A stretch of 64,000 nt of DNA from UBA8522 sp049287565 (GCA_049287565.1 JBAQGA010000189.1:1-64000); one strand, 5' to 3'. Numbered from the stretch's first letter, positions 34,401 to 43,479 are shown. Made by a program: numbers and translations. Notes: a model not told the origin generated them from the sequence alone.

Positions 34401-35279
34401 ATGACCGTCAGTGCCGTCGTCAGGTCCGTGAGGCCGGCCCAGTGGACCAAGAACCTCTTCGTCTTCGCGGCTCTGATCTTTGCCCAGAGGTTTTTCTCCG
34501 TCCCCCTGCTGCTCAAGACGGTCGGAGCCTTTTTCATATTTTGCCTGGTCTCCGGCGCCTTCTATATCTTCAATGACCTCCGCGACCGCGAGGAGGACCG
34601 GGCCCATCCCAAGAAATCGCAGCGGCCGATCGCCAAGGGGGAGATCCGTCCCAGCGAGGCGCTCGTCCTCTTTTTCCTGCTGGCCGCGATCGGCCTGGCG
34701 GCCGCTTTTTGCCTCGAGCGGAATTTTTTTCTGGCCGTCGGCATCTATTTCCTGCTGCAGATGGCTTATTCTCTCCGGCTGAAGCAAGTCGTCATCCTCG
34801 ACATCTTCGTAATCGCCGCGGGATTCGTCATCCGGGTGGTGGCCGGCGGACTGGTCATCGCGGTGCCTATCTCCTCGTGGCTCCTGATTTGCACGACGCT
34901 TCTGGCCCTTTTGCTGTCGATGGGGAAGAGACGCCACGAGCTCACCATTCTCGAAGACCGGGCGGCCGAGCACCGCCCTATCCTCAAGGAATACAGCGCC
35001 TACCTGCTCGACCAGATGATCGCCGTGGTCACGGCGTCTACCCTGATCGCCTACTGCCTCTACACGATCTCAGAGGAGACCGTGCAGAAGTTCGGCACGT
35101 CGAATCTTATCTGGACGGCCCCCTTCGTCCTCTACGGCATTTTCCGGTATCTCTACCTGGTCCATCTCAAAGGCAAGGGCGGCAGCCCGGAAGAGATCAT
35201 CATCCAGGACAAGCCGATGCTCTTGAACATCATGCTCTGGATCGGAGCGGTTATTCTCGTTCTCTATTTGAGAGAGTGA
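34401..35279 (+). CDS. UbiA-family prenyltransferase (decaprenyl-phosphate phosphoribosyltransferase-like)
   Basis: This 292-residue multi-helix membrane protein has the two aspartate-rich motifs of the UbiA superfamily: NDLRDREEDRAHP with its QRPI follow-up, and a second DIFVIAAGFVIRVVAGG region. The SVRPAQWTKNLFVFAALIFA start is characteristic of the subgroup that moves phosphoribose from PRPP to polyprenyl phosphate. That product is the precursor of lipid-linked arabinose or ribose. No partner epimerase genes are visible nearby. It is divergent from the sensor kinase and its stop overlaps recO's end by 16 bases. Confidence 0.83.
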   Translation: MTVSAVVRSVRPAQWTKNLFVFAALIFAQRFFSVPLLLKTVGAFFIFCLVSGAFYIFNDLRDREEDRAHPKKSQRPIAKGEIRPSEALVLFFLLAAIGLAAAFCLERNFFLAVGIYFLLQMAYSLRLKQVVILDIFVIAAGFVIRVVAGGLVIAVPISSWLLICTTLLALLLSMGKRRHELTILEDRAAEHRPILKEYSAYLLDQMIAVVTASTLIAYCLYTISEETVQKFGTSNLIWTAPFVLYGIFRYLYLVHLKGKGGSPEEIIIQDKPMLLNIMLWIGAVILVLYLRE

Positions 35280-35995
35280 AGGCTTTTCGGCTCCCGCTCG
35301 AGATGGAAGATGATGAGGCTCTGGAGCGCCTGGCTGATGGCCTTGAGCTGACCGGCTGAAAAAGGGGAGGCGCCCTCGCGGGGAGGGGCGTTTTTCTTGA
35401 CCCATTCCAGGAAAGCGGGAAGTTCGGCCGGGGCCGTTTCTTTTTTGAGCGGCGCGCAGGCCGCGCAGTAAACGCCATCCATCCGGGGCGACAGCCAGCC
35501 GGATTCAACCAGCCGCTTCCGGCACTTCTTGCAGCGCCGGAAATCGGGCAGGAGTCCGTTGATCTGGAGGAACCAGGCTTCGAAATACCGGCTCAAGAGC
35601 TCCAGGTCCCCCTTCTCCTTAATGGACCGCAGGATCGACAAGAGAAGCCGGAAGACGAGGTCTTCGCTGGCGCGCGAGGGGAAAAATTCCTCGACGAGCT
35701 CGGCGAAATAGCCGAGCGTGCAGGACGCCCGGTAATCCCGGTGTACCTCGAAGAAGGATTCGATGAGGTCCGCCTGGCTCACCGTCACCAGGTCCTTTCT
35801 CTCTTTCTCGTAATAGAAGACGTTGACCAGCGACAGCGGCTCGAGGCTGCTGCCGAAGCGGTTGCCGAACTTGCGCGCCCCCTTGGCCACGCCGCGGAGC
35901 AATCCCTTATCCCGGCTGAAGAAGACGACGACCTTGTCCTGGTCGCCGATATTGAAGCTGCGCAGGACGATGGCTTCGGTCTGGTCGAGAGGCAT
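35264..35995 (-). CDS. recO: DNA repair protein RecO
   Basis: A 243-residue RecO: an OB-fold N-terminus (TEAIVLRSFNIGDQDKVVVFFSRDKGLLRGVAKGARK), a helical middle, and a zinc-finger of CKKC and CAAC pairs around residues 155-180. RecO helps load RecA on SSB-coated DNA in the RecFOR pathway. It is preceded (upstream) by ntrX across 10 bases and converges with the prenyltransferase gene. Confidence 0.9.
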   Translation of the reverse strand: MPLDQTEAIVLRSFNIGDQDKVVVFFSRDKGLLRGVAKGARKFGNRFGSSLEPLSLVNVFYYEKERKDLVTVSQADLIESFFEVHRDYRASCTLGYFAELVEEFFPSRASEDLVFRLLLSILRSIKEKGDLELLSRYFEAWFLQINGLLPDFRRCKKCRKRLVESGWLSPRMDGVYCAACAPLKKETAPAELPAFLEWVKKNAPPREGASPFSAGQLKAISQALQSLIIFHLEREPKSLHSLK

Positions 35996-36005
35996 GGACG
36001 GACGC

Positions 36006-37376
36006 TCAGGACACGAAAGTGATGTTCAGTGTCTTGATCTTCTCCCGGAGCTCTTTTTCGTCGAGCTTGAGATCGGAAGCAGACTGGGGGATGTCCCAGC
36101 CGTTTCTCATCAGGACGCCGTGGATGTATCGTCTTTCGAAATGTTCCTTGGCCTTATCCAATGTCCGGTCATCCCGCCCCTCAAAAAAATCGGAGAAGTA
36201 CTCGAGCTCGCGGGTTTCGACAAGTAGGGTGAGATGAGAGCCGTCGATGACGTCCTCGGGGACCATGATGACGAACCGTTCGATGACGTTCATCAACTCG
36301 CTGACGTTTCCGGGCCAAATATAGCGCAGGAAGGCCCCGAGGGCCTCCGGACTCATGGTTTTGGGCCTCTTGCCGTATTCCGCGGCGAAGTGCTTGAGGA
36401 AGTGGTCGATCAGGAGAGGAATGTCCTCGGACCTCTCCCTCAAAGGGGGCAGGGTCAGGGGTATAACGTTGAGCTTGAAGAAAAGGTCTTCCCGGAAGCG
36501 GCCTTTGGCGATGAGGTCGCGGAGGCTCCTGGAGGTCGCGGCCATAATGCGGCCCTCGAAGGAAAGGGGCGCCGCGGCCCCGAGCGGTTCGAAAGTCCGC
36601 TCGCTGATAGCCCGGAAAAGGCCGGCCTGGGTTTTCAAGCTCAGGTCGCCGACCTCATCGAGGAACAGTGTGCCTTCGTGGGCCAGCAATAGTTTTCCTT
36701 TCTTGTCCCGGGCGGCCTGGGGGAACGCTCCCTTGAGATAACCGAACAGCTCCATCTCCATCAACTCATCGGGGACGGCCGAGCAGTTGACCTCAACGAA
36801 CCGTTTTTCCCGGCGCTGGCTCTTCTGATGGATGAGGCGGGCGACCAGCTCCTTTCCAGTTCCATTCTCTCCGTAAATCAGAACTGTGCCGCCGGCGACC
36901 GCAGTCATTTCGATCTCTTTCCTGAGCTTCTGGATGGAAGGGCTTTCGCCGATGAGGTAATAGCGTCCGTGCTGGCGCTCGCGGAGCAGGAGATTCTCTT
37001 CCTCGAGCTTCTTCTGCCGGAGGGTGTTGCGGACGGTCAGGATGACCTTCTCGAGCGAGAGCGGTTTTTCCAGGAAATCATGAGCGCCGAGCTTGGTCGC
37101 GGTGACGGCCGTCTCGATCGTGCCGTGCCCGGAAATCATGACCACCGGCGGGCTCTCCTCCATAGCCTTGATCTTCTTAAGGACCTCGATGCCGCTCATC
37201 TTGGGAAGCCAGATGTCGAGAAGCACCAGGTCGACGTTCTGGCTCTTCAGCATCTCCAGACCCAGCTCTCCCGATTCCACGGTCTTGGCCAGAAAGCCCT
37301 CGTCTTCCAGGATCCCTTTGAGCGAGGAACAGATGCTGGCTTCGTCGTCGATGATGAGGATATTCTCTTTGGTCAT
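36006..37376 (-). CDS. ntrX: NtrX-type response regulator with a degenerate sigma-54 loop
   Basis: The 456-residue protein has a receiver domain (Asp in LVLLDIWLPKMSG, Lys in LEKPL), an AAA+ module with Walker A GENGTGKE and Walker B TLFLDEVGDL, and a weak FIS-like C-terminus. The usual GAFTGA loop reads GAFPQA, which should weaken or abolish the contact with sigma-54. This agrees with NtrX subgroups that act as direct repressors or activators. It overlaps the kinase gene upstream by 4 bases. Which genes it controls is not visible here. Confidence 0.88.
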   Translation of the reverse strand: MTKENILIIDDEASICSSLKGILEDEGFLAKTVESGELGLEMLKSQNVDLVLLDIWLPKMSGIEVLKKIKAMEESPPVVMISGHGTIETAVTATKLGAHDFLEKPLSLEKVILTVRNTLRQKKLEEENLLLRERQHGRYYLIGESPSIQKLRKEIEMTAVAGGTVLIYGENGTGKELVARLIHQKSQRREKRFVEVNCSAVPDELMEMELFGYLKGAFPQAARDKKGKLLLAHEGTLFLDEVGDLSLKTQAGLFRAISERTFEPLGAAAPLSFEGRIMAATSRSLRDLIAKGRFREDLFFKLNVIPLTLPPLRERSEDIPLLIDHFLKHFAAEYGKRPKTMSPEALGAFLRYIWPGNVSELMNVIERFVIMVPEDVIDGSHLTLLVETRELEYFSDFFEGRDDRTLDKAKEHFERRYIHGVLMRNGWDIPQSASDLKLDEKELREKIKTLNITFVS

Positions 37377-39538
37377 GCGGGCAACTGAATGGTGAATTTG
37401 GCGCCGGTCGGCTGGATATTCTCCACCCGGATCGATCCGTGGTGTTCACGGATGATCTGATTGACGATGGCCAACCCCAGGCCGGTGCCTTTTTTCTTGG
37501 TGGAAAAATAGGGCAGAAAAAGTTTGGTCTTGTCCTCGACCGAAATGCCCGGCCCCGTATCCGAGATCTCGATCGAGACCTGCTGTTGTTTTTTGTCGAA
37601 AACGGCCCGGACCCGGATCTTCCCTTTCTTGTTCATGGCCTCGATGGCGTTGTCGAAGATGTTGATCATGACCCTTTTGATCTGCTCCGGGTCGAGCTGG
37701 AGTGCGGCCGGGAGGTCAGGCGCCACGTTGGCCTCGAACTCGACCTGGGCGAAGATGCCGCGGAAGAGTCCCACCGTCTGTTCGATAAGCGTACGCAGGT
37801 CGCCCGGCCTAAGCTCGACTTTGGGCATGCGGGCGAAGTTGGAGAATTCGTCGACCATGGACTTGATCGTCCGGGCTTCCTGGATAATCGTCCTCGCTCC
37901 CTCCTCGATCACCGTCGGGGAGTTCGGGTCCTGTCTTTTCAGCATCTTGATGATCCGTTCCGCCGAGAGCTGGATCGGCGTCAGCGGGTTCTTGATTTCG
38001 TGAGCGACTCGCTGGGCGACCTCTTTCCAAGTGGCGATCTTCTGGGCCTTGATGAGCTGGGTGAGGTTGTCAAAGACGACGATCATTCCCGAGAAATCGC
38101 CGTTGGCCTGGGGCAAAGGAGAGAGGGCCAAGGCCAGGGTTGTCGTCTGTCCATTGGAGACGATGTTGATCTCCTTGTCCGAAAGGCGGTACCTGTTCTT
38201 GATTCCCCAGGCGATGTTCTTGACGATCTCCCCGTATTTTTCTTCGTTCAGGACCTCTTTGAATCCCTTGCCGATGGGATTCCGGTCTTCGATGGTCAGC
38301 ATTTCCCGGGCCGAGGGATTGATGGTCGTGATCCTCCCCTCGGAATCGAGCGTGATGACACCGGTGGTGATGTTCTGAAGGACGGTCTCGATATACTGCT
38401 TCCGGTTCTCGAGCTCGGCGGTTTTCTGGGCGATGTGGAGCTGGCTGTCCCGGAGGTCGGAGATCATCTGGTTGAAGGAGTCGATGAGCGTCCCCAGTTC
38501 ATCGGTGGCCGCGTCCTCGACCCGAACGCTCAGGTTGCCCCGGGATACCTCCTTAGTCGCCTGGGCAAGCTTCTCGATCGGGACGGTGATTCCCCTGGCA
38601 AGATGGAGTCCGCTCCAGGAAGCAGCGAAGATGATGAGCAGGGTGATGAACATCAGGATGAAGACGTAAAAGGTCTTAACGGTGATCTTCTGGGGAGCGA
38701 GTAGACGGTATCTTTCCACGTAGGCGTTGATCGTGGTGAGCTTTTGCGTGAAGCTCTGGGGAAAGAACTTCCCCGCGGTCACCAGGACGTGACCGACGCC
38801 GGCCAGGTCGAAAGCGACACCCCGCCGGACCATCTCCCCGGTTCCCATCGGTTCGATGCTGCGGAAGAGGTCGCCCTGGCGGGCTCTCTCGACGAGATTC
38901 GGCTGGACGGATTTGTAATCTTGGAGAGGAAGTCCGGGGTTGAGATAGGTGAACAGCTCTTCCTCATCCAGGTAGATGCCGATCTCGTCGAGCTTGTATT
39001 CGTTGAGCTTCTCGCGGATGAAATCCCTCAGGAGCAGCCTGTTCTGCACCTGAACGAGCCTGCGGCTGCGGATGTCCCGGCTCAACTCGAGGGCGTAATG
39101 GTGGGCCGTCTCCTCGGCGTCTGCGTAGATTCCGTCGGCGACGCTCTGGGTGTCCGCGATCACGCGGTCGAAAGGCGTCTTGAACCAGAGCTCGATGTTC
39201 CGGCTGATGAGGTCGCTGGCGAAGAAAAAGAGCAGGAAAGTGGGGATGATGCTCAAGGCGATAAAAAACAGGACGAGTTTGGTCTTGAAGTGGGAGCCGA
39301 CGATATTCCGCTTTCTTTCGAGGTAAAGCTTGACCAGGTTCCGGCCCAGGACGAAGAGGAGGACGAGGAAGAGGATCAGGACGATGACCTGCATCATGGA
39401 CAGGAGAACGTTGGTTGCCGAGGTGGGGGAGAACTCTTGGGAGGCGCGGATGAAGTACTCGAGGGCGAAGAAGACGATGACGAGCAGGATGACGAAGGCC
39501 GCGATGAAACGCGGGCCTTTCTTTTTGGGCGTCTCCAT
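37373..39538 (-). CDS. ntrY: NtrY-type sensor histidine kinase
   Basis: From ATG 39538 the protein has 721 residues; an in-frame ATG at 39553 would overlap the stop of the upstream RodZ-like gene. It has four membrane helices (about 10-30, 45-70, 85-110 and 290-315), a long outside domain between helix 3 and 4, a HAMP linker, a PAS domain (ENRKQYIETVLQNITTGVITLD), histidine box VAHEIKNPLTPIQ, and ATP-binding boxes DTGPGIS and GTGLGLAI. The layout and sequence match NtrY, sensor of nitrogen or envelope/redox state. It is coupled to ntrX. Confidence 0.9.
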   Translation of the reverse strand: METPKKKGPRFIAAFVILLVIVFFALEYFIRASQEFSPTSATNVLLSMMQVIVLILFLVLLFVLGRNLVKLYLERKRNIVGSHFKTKLVLFFIALSIIPTFLLFFFASDLISRNIELWFKTPFDRVIADTQSVADGIYADAEETAHHYALELSRDIRSRRLVQVQNRLLLRDFIREKLNEYKLDEIGIYLDEEELFTYLNPGLPLQDYKSVQPNLVERARQGDLFRSIEPMGTGEMVRRGVAFDLAGVGHVLVTAGKFFPQSFTQKLTTINAYVERYRLLAPQKITVKTFYVFILMFITLLIIFAASWSGLHLARGITVPIEKLAQATKEVSRGNLSVRVEDAATDELGTLIDSFNQMISDLRDSQLHIAQKTAELENRKQYIETVLQNITTGVITLDSEGRITTINPSAREMLTIEDRNPIGKGFKEVLNEEKYGEIVKNIAWGIKNRYRLSDKEINIVSNGQTTTLALALSPLPQANGDFSGMIVVFDNLTQLIKAQKIATWKEVAQRVAHEIKNPLTPIQLSAERIIKMLKRQDPNSPTVIEEGARTIIQEARTIKSMVDEFSNFARMPKVELRPGDLRTLIEQTVGLFRGIFAQVEFEANVAPDLPAALQLDPEQIKRVMINIFDNAIEAMNKKGKIRVRAVFDKKQQQVSIEISDTGPGISVEDKTKLFLPYFSTKKKGTGLGLAIVNQIIREHHGSIRVENIQPTGAKFTIQLPA

Positions 39539-39542
39539 CGGC

Positions 39543-40313
39543 CTAGCTCTCATTGGGCTCTTCCGAAGCCAGGAAATCGCGGTAGTTCTCGGGGGTGATA
39601 CGGATGTCCTGGAGGACGGCGCCCCGGGACCCGAGCGGCTTGGCCTTCTGCCCGTTGATGGTCAGGCCGAAGCCCCCGGCGTTGCCGACGTACAGGAGAA
39701 CTTCCCGTTCGGCCGTGACCTCGAGCGATTCCCCCACGGCCTTGACACCATCCCAGATAGATTCCCCATCGGCATAGACATGGAGCCAAGTCTCTTCGAT
39801 GAAATCGATCCGGAGACGAAGCCCCCTGATCTCTTCGACCACCTCCTCCTGCGGCGGCGATTTAGGGATCGCCACCGGATGGCTGGCCGGCAACTTGGTT
39901 TCCTGCAATGCCGGCGGTTCCTTCCCCGGTGACAGAGAAAATACATAGAGAAGGGCCAGCCCTAGGGTGACGACTGCGATAGCCGCGGCCACGAATATCA
40001 TCTTCTTCCGCGTGAAGACCGGGGGATGCCTTCGGGACGGCGCCTTGTTTTCTTTTTCTCTGTCTTGGTGTTGCTCTTCGAAGGTCTGCATTTCCTGGTA
40101 TTTGTTGAGCACCTGGTGCTCGTCGATGCCGATGCTCTTGGCATAGGAGCGCAGAATGGCCCGGACAAAGAACGCCCCGGGGAGGCGGTCGAGCTGATCT
40201 TCCTCAATAGCCTGGAGAAACCTCAGGCTGATCCGCGTGGAGTCGGCGATCTCTCGGAGAGAGATTCCCCTGAGTTCACGCTCTCGCCGGAGTTCCTGCC
40301 CGAGGGAAGCCAT
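39543..40313 (-). CDS. RodZ-like helix-turn-helix membrane protein
   Basis: The 256-residue protein has an Xre/Cro-type helix-turn-helix at about 1-70 (LGQELRRERELRGISLREIADSTRIS), a basic linker, one membrane helix (about 104-128), and a DUF4115 beta domain from about 170 on. This is the architecture of RodZ, which links MreB to the elongation machinery. It lies upstream of ntrYX with the same orientation; the ntrY start is 4 bases past its stop. Confidence 0.82.
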   Translation of the reverse strand: MASLGQELRRERELRGISLREIADSTRISLRFLQAIEEDQLDRLPGAFFVRAILRSYAKSIGIDEHQVLNKYQEMQTFEEQHQDREKENKAPSRRHPPVFTRKKMIFVAAAIAVVTLGLALLYVFSLSPGKEPPALQETKLPASHPVAIPKSPPQEEVVEEIRGLRLRIDFIEETWLHVYADGESIWDGVKAVGESLEVTAEREVLLYVGNAGGFGLTINGQKAKPLGSRGAVLQDIRITPENYRDFLASEEPNES

Positions 40314-40359
40314 TGAAAAAATTGTAGGCTAATCCCGCGGAAGTGTCAACAAATGGCTC

Positions 40360-40484
40360 GGGGTATGGGTTCGAAGGCCCGCAAATTTCCCCCGGCGAGG
40401 GAAATTCGCTTATTTCCTCGGCTCGCTCTCCGCTTCGTGGATCCCTGCCCATTCGCCTCCGGATGACCTTCTCGCCCATACCCC
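40360..40484. repeat. Noncoding segment with long-range and nested inverted repeats
   Basis: GGGGTATGGG (40360-40369) is mirrored exactly by CCCATACCCC (40475-40484). Inside are a shorter repeat, AATTTCCC/GGGAAATT near 40384-40405, and a related GAAAT/ATTTC pair to about 40419. The 285-base gap between divergent rodZ-like and endonuclease V genes has no gene; this element could be a folded RNA, a small nonautonomous mobile element or a protein-binding region. Confidence 0.45.
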
Positions 40485-40598
40485 TCGCCTTGGGGAAAAG
40501 AAGGCGGGCAGTCGTCGGCGGACTTCCTCACCGACCTTTCCGGAGACATCGACCTTTTTCCTATAGCCACACCTTTTATCATATAATATTGACGTCCA

Positions 40599-41231
40599 AT
40601 GGACCTTAAATGGGCTGTTCGGCTGCAGGAAGAACTCGCCTCCCGTTTGGTCCTGGAATGGACAGGGGACGAAGTCCGGCTGGTCGGCGCGGCCGACTGT
40701 TCCTATGACTGGAAGGGGAAGCGCATCGGTGCCGCAGCCGTCGTTATGGCTCTGCCCAGCCTTGAGATCGTGGAGACGGCGCAGACGGTTCGCCGTGTTT
40801 CGATGCCTTACATTCCGGGATTTCTGTCTTTCCGAGAAGGTCCGGCCTATCTGGACATCGTGCCTAAGCTCGGCTGCCGGCCCGATGTCATGCTCTTCGA
40901 CGGCAACGGGATCGCCCATCCGAGGAAAATGGGCTTGGCCTCTCATGTCGGTGTCATGCTGGATATCCCCACCATCGGCTGTGCCAAAACGGCCTTCTTC
41001 CCGTTCCGCCCGCCCGCGGAAAAACGGGGCTCCTATACGGTCTATAAGAATAGGCAAGGGGAAAGAGTCGGGGCCTGCCTGAGGACCAGAGCCGGCGTCA
41101 AACCGGTGTTTGTCTCACCCGGCCATCGCACCGACATGAGGCTGGCCAGGAAGGTCGTTCTCGATTGTTCACGCCTTCGCATCCCCGAACCCCTCCGGGA
41201 GGCTCACCGCCTGAGCCGGGGGATCTTCTAG
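40599..41231 (+). CDS. nfi: Endonuclease V
   Basis: This 210-residue deaminated-base nuclease has the family motifs: catalytic Asp in GAADCSY, PYIPGFLSFRE, DVMLFDGNGIAHPRK, HVGV and TIGCAKT. It nicks DNA (or RNA) one phosphodiester 3' of inosine. An in-frame TATAAT-like stretch lies about 10 bases before the start. Its 3' end overlaps the ftsX stop by 4 bases in the opposite direction. Confidence 0.93.
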   Translation: MDLKWAVRLQEELASRLVLEWTGDEVRLVGAADCSYDWKGKRIGAAAVVMALPSLEIVETAQTVRRVSMPYIPGFLSFREGPAYLDIVPKLGCRPDVMLFDGNGIAHPRKMGLASHVGVMLDIPTIGCAKTAFFPFRPPAEKRGSYTVYKNRQGERVGACLRTRAGVKPVFVSPGHRTDMRLARKVVLDCSRLRIPEPLREAHRLSRGIF

Positions 41232-42088
41232 ATTTTGAGGAATCGGGATAGAGAGCTCAAGCTTCCCAATCCCCCCATGAGGACTCCGCCGAGGACTATG
41301 CCCAGGGCTTGAGACAGGGAGAGGTAGCGGAAGTTGATGATCTCCTGGAGGGCCCCCAGAGAGTGGCCGAGGTAGAGGGGAAAAAGCTTCACCAAAAGAA
41401 AAAGCAGGCCCAGAGAGAGGGTACTACCCAGGATTCCGAGGGTGACGCCTTCCAGGAGAAAGGGCAGCCGGATGAAGGTATTGGTCGCCCCGACGAACCG
41501 GAGGATCTCGATCTCCCCTTGGCGGGCGAAAACGTTGAGGCGGATGACATTGGAGACGATGAAAAAGGAGGCCAGGATGAGGATCCCTCCGAGGAAGAAT
41601 CCGATGGCTCTGGCCAAGCGGCTCAGCGACTGCATCTTCTGTACCCAATCCCGGTTGAACTGGACGTCCTCCACTCCCTTGGTGTTCTTGATGTCCTCGA
41701 TGAACCCGAGGATCTCGTTGGACATGAAGGCCTTCTTCTGCAGGGTCGCCTCGAACGAAGGGGGAAAAGGATTGGTGCCCAGGTTCTGGAGGATTTCCCG
41801 GAGCTCGGGGAAGTTTTTCTGAAATCGTTCCCGGGCCTGTTGGGAGCTGACGCGGTTCACCCGGACGACGTAGGGCGAGGATCTGATGCGCTGCTCGATA
41901 TGGCTCAGGTCAGCAACCGTAGCGTTGGGGGAGAGGAAAAAAACCACCATCATATTTTCGGACGTCTGGTCGGCGATGTGCTGGAGATTGTTGGACAGGG
42001 AAAAGAAGACGCCCAGAATAAGGAAGGAAAGACAGATGATGGTGATGGAGAGGAGGTTCCGCGTTCTGTACTGCCAGAGGTTGTTCAA
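41228..42088 (-). CDS. ftsX: Cell division protein FtsX
   Basis: The 286-residue permease-like protein has an N-terminal helix (about 17-40), an outside domain with FFLSPNATVADLSHIE and NPFPPSFEATL, and three C-terminal helices (about 170-190, 215-235, 250-275). This is the FtsX topology; with FtsE it controls peptidoglycan amidases during division. It begins 20 bases after ftsE. The FPPSFE segment is a typical FtsX marker. Confidence 0.93.
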   Translation of the reverse strand: MNNLWQYRTRNLLSITIICLSFLILGVFFSLSNNLQHIADQTSENMMVVFFLSPNATVADLSHIEQRIRSSPYVVRVNRVSSQQARERFQKNFPELREILQNLGTNPFPPSFEATLQKKAFMSNEILGFIEDIKNTKGVEDVQFNRDWVQKMQSLSRLARAIGFFLGGILILASFFIVSNVIRLNVFARQGEIEILRFVGATNTFIRLPFLLEGVTLGILGSTLSLGLLFLLVKLFPLYLGHSLGALQEIINFRYLSLSQALGIVLGGVLMGGLGSLSSLSRFLKI

Positions 42089-42108
42089 GGCGTCGCGGGA
42101 GAAGTACC

Positions 42109-42789
42109 TTATCTTTTGGAGGATGGCAGGACCTCCTTGCCGATGATCTTTCCCTTGAAAAGAAACAGGATCTTGTCGCCGAAGTGGCGGATCAGTTCTT
42201 TGTCATGGCTGCAGATGATGACGGACGTGCCCCGCTTATTGATCTCCTTGAAGACTCCCATAATCTCAGCGGCCAGCTCGGGGTCGAGGTTTCCGGTCGG
42301 TTCGTCGGCCAGCAGGATCCGGGGCTCATTCACCACCGCCCGGGCGATGGCCACCCGCTGTTGCTCTCCATAAGAGAGATGGGACGGATACTCCCACATT
42401 TTCTGATGGAGGTTGACCAGCCGCAGGGCGTTGAACACGCGGCGCCGGATTTCTTTGAGGGAGACGCCGAGGACATGGAGGCCGATGGCCACGTTTTCAA
42501 AAACTCTTTTGTGGAAGAGCAGCCTGAAATCTTGGAAGACGATGCCCATCGTCCGGCGCAACTTGTAGATCCGGTGGTCGGGAAGCCGCAGGATGTTGAT
42601 GCCGTCGACGACGATCTGCCCTCGGGTAGGCAGGATTTCGCGGAAGATGATCTTGAGCAAGGTGGATTTTCCGGAGCCGCTGGGGCCGGTGATGAACCAG
42701 AAGTCCCCCTTCAAGACATGGATGTTGATGTCGAGCAAAGCCCAATGGCCTTCCTGATATTGCTTCGAGACATGATAGAGCTCGATCAT
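42109..42789 (-). CDS. ftsE: Cell division ATP-binding protein FtsE
   Basis: From ATG 42789 (IELYHVSKQY start) the protein has 226 residues. ABC signatures: Walker A GPSGSGKST, Q-loop VFQDFRLL, signature LSYGEQQR, Walker B ILLADEPTGNLD and a switch histidine in CSHD. It powers FtsX. The reading frame extends to 42822, but the downstream ATG gives the length usual for FtsE. Two small membrane genes lie upstream on the same strand. Confidence 0.94.
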   Translation of the reverse strand: MIELYHVSKQYQEGHWALLDINIHVLKGDFWFITGPSGSGKSTLLKIIFREILPTRGQIVVDGINILRLPDHRIYKLRRTMGIVFQDFRLLFHKRVFENVAIGLHVLGVSLKEIRRRVFNALRLVNLHQKMWEYPSHLSYGEQQRVAIARAVVNEPRILLADEPTGNLDPELAAEIMGVFKEINKRGTSVIICSHDKELIRHFGDKILFLFKGKIIGKEVLPSSKR

Positions 42790-42881
42790 GACGGCGCGGT
42801 CGGCGGTGTTCAGCTCGGTCACGGATTATAGCATATCGAATGGGGGATTCATAGAAGAGAGAAGGGCGGAAGAAAGAGCGC

Positions 42882-43061
42882 TCAACGGGCAAAAAGATAC
42901 ATGAACCAGCCGAAGGCTAGCGCCCCGGCAACCATGATCAAGAACAGCGAAAGCCCGTATTTAACCCGACTCTTCCGGTCATCCCGGCGGAGAAGCGCAA
43001 GCACGACGGAGACGAAGAAGGCATAGACAATCATGGAGATAAGATGGCTCTGCAGGATCAC
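42882..43061 (-). CDS. Small two-helix membrane protein
   Basis: This 59-residue protein starts with a GTG whose last two bases belong to the stop of the upstream gene (GTGA overlap). It has a helix at about residues 7-24, a basic loop RRDDRKSRVKYG, and a second helix at about 37-58. No motif identifies it. The overlap and strict coding-like composition make it real rather than chance; it is likely translated with the 120-residue membrane protein before it. It is too short for most gene-length cut-offs. Confidence 0.6.
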   Translation of the reverse strand: MILQSHLISMIVYAFFVSVVLALLRRDDRKSRVKYGLSLFLIMVAGALAFGWFMYLFAR

Positions 43062-43420
43062 CGCTTTTTCCCCTTAGCGATATCGTAGGCATCGAGGGCG
43101 ATGAGATAATTCAGCAGACCGGCGCCGGCGATATAGGCTGTCCCGAACTCGAAAGTGGCCCGCTCTAAAGAACCCTGGCCGAACATGAGGAGGCGGGCCA
43201 GAGCGTAGACGAGGAAATTGCCGAGATCGGCGAAAAAGGCCAGGATGGTAAGCGGATTATCCGTCTGGAAAGGATAGATCCGGCCGCCCATGACCAGACC
43301 GATGGCCGTCATGGCGCCGATGGAGACGAAAAAGGCCAGGCCGCGCCAGAGCTTTTTCTGGAGGATATGCCCGAGGCCGGGGATGAGCCAGCCGGCGATA
43401 AGACAGGATATTTCTTTCAT
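43058..43420 (-). CDS. Small multi-pass membrane protein (DUF6677/TM2-like)
   Basis: The 120-residue protein starts with SCLIAGWLIPGLGHILQKKLWRGLAFF, a pattern typical of TM2-domain or DUF6677-like small membrane proteins, and has three or four helices in all. No enzymatic residues are visible. It is coupled to the 59-residue membrane protein and lies upstream of ftsE. Its function is unknown. Confidence 0.6.
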   Translation of the reverse strand: MKEISCLIAGWLIPGLGHILQKKLWRGLAFFVSIGAMTAIGLVMGGRIYPFQTDNPLTILAFFADLGNFLVYALARLLMFGQGSLERATFEFGTAYIAGAGLLNYLIALDAYDIAKGKKR

Positions 43421-43479
43421 GGACTTCGAAGCTAGAAATCATAAAGGAAACGGGGAGGCAAATCAAGTATAATGAGCAA

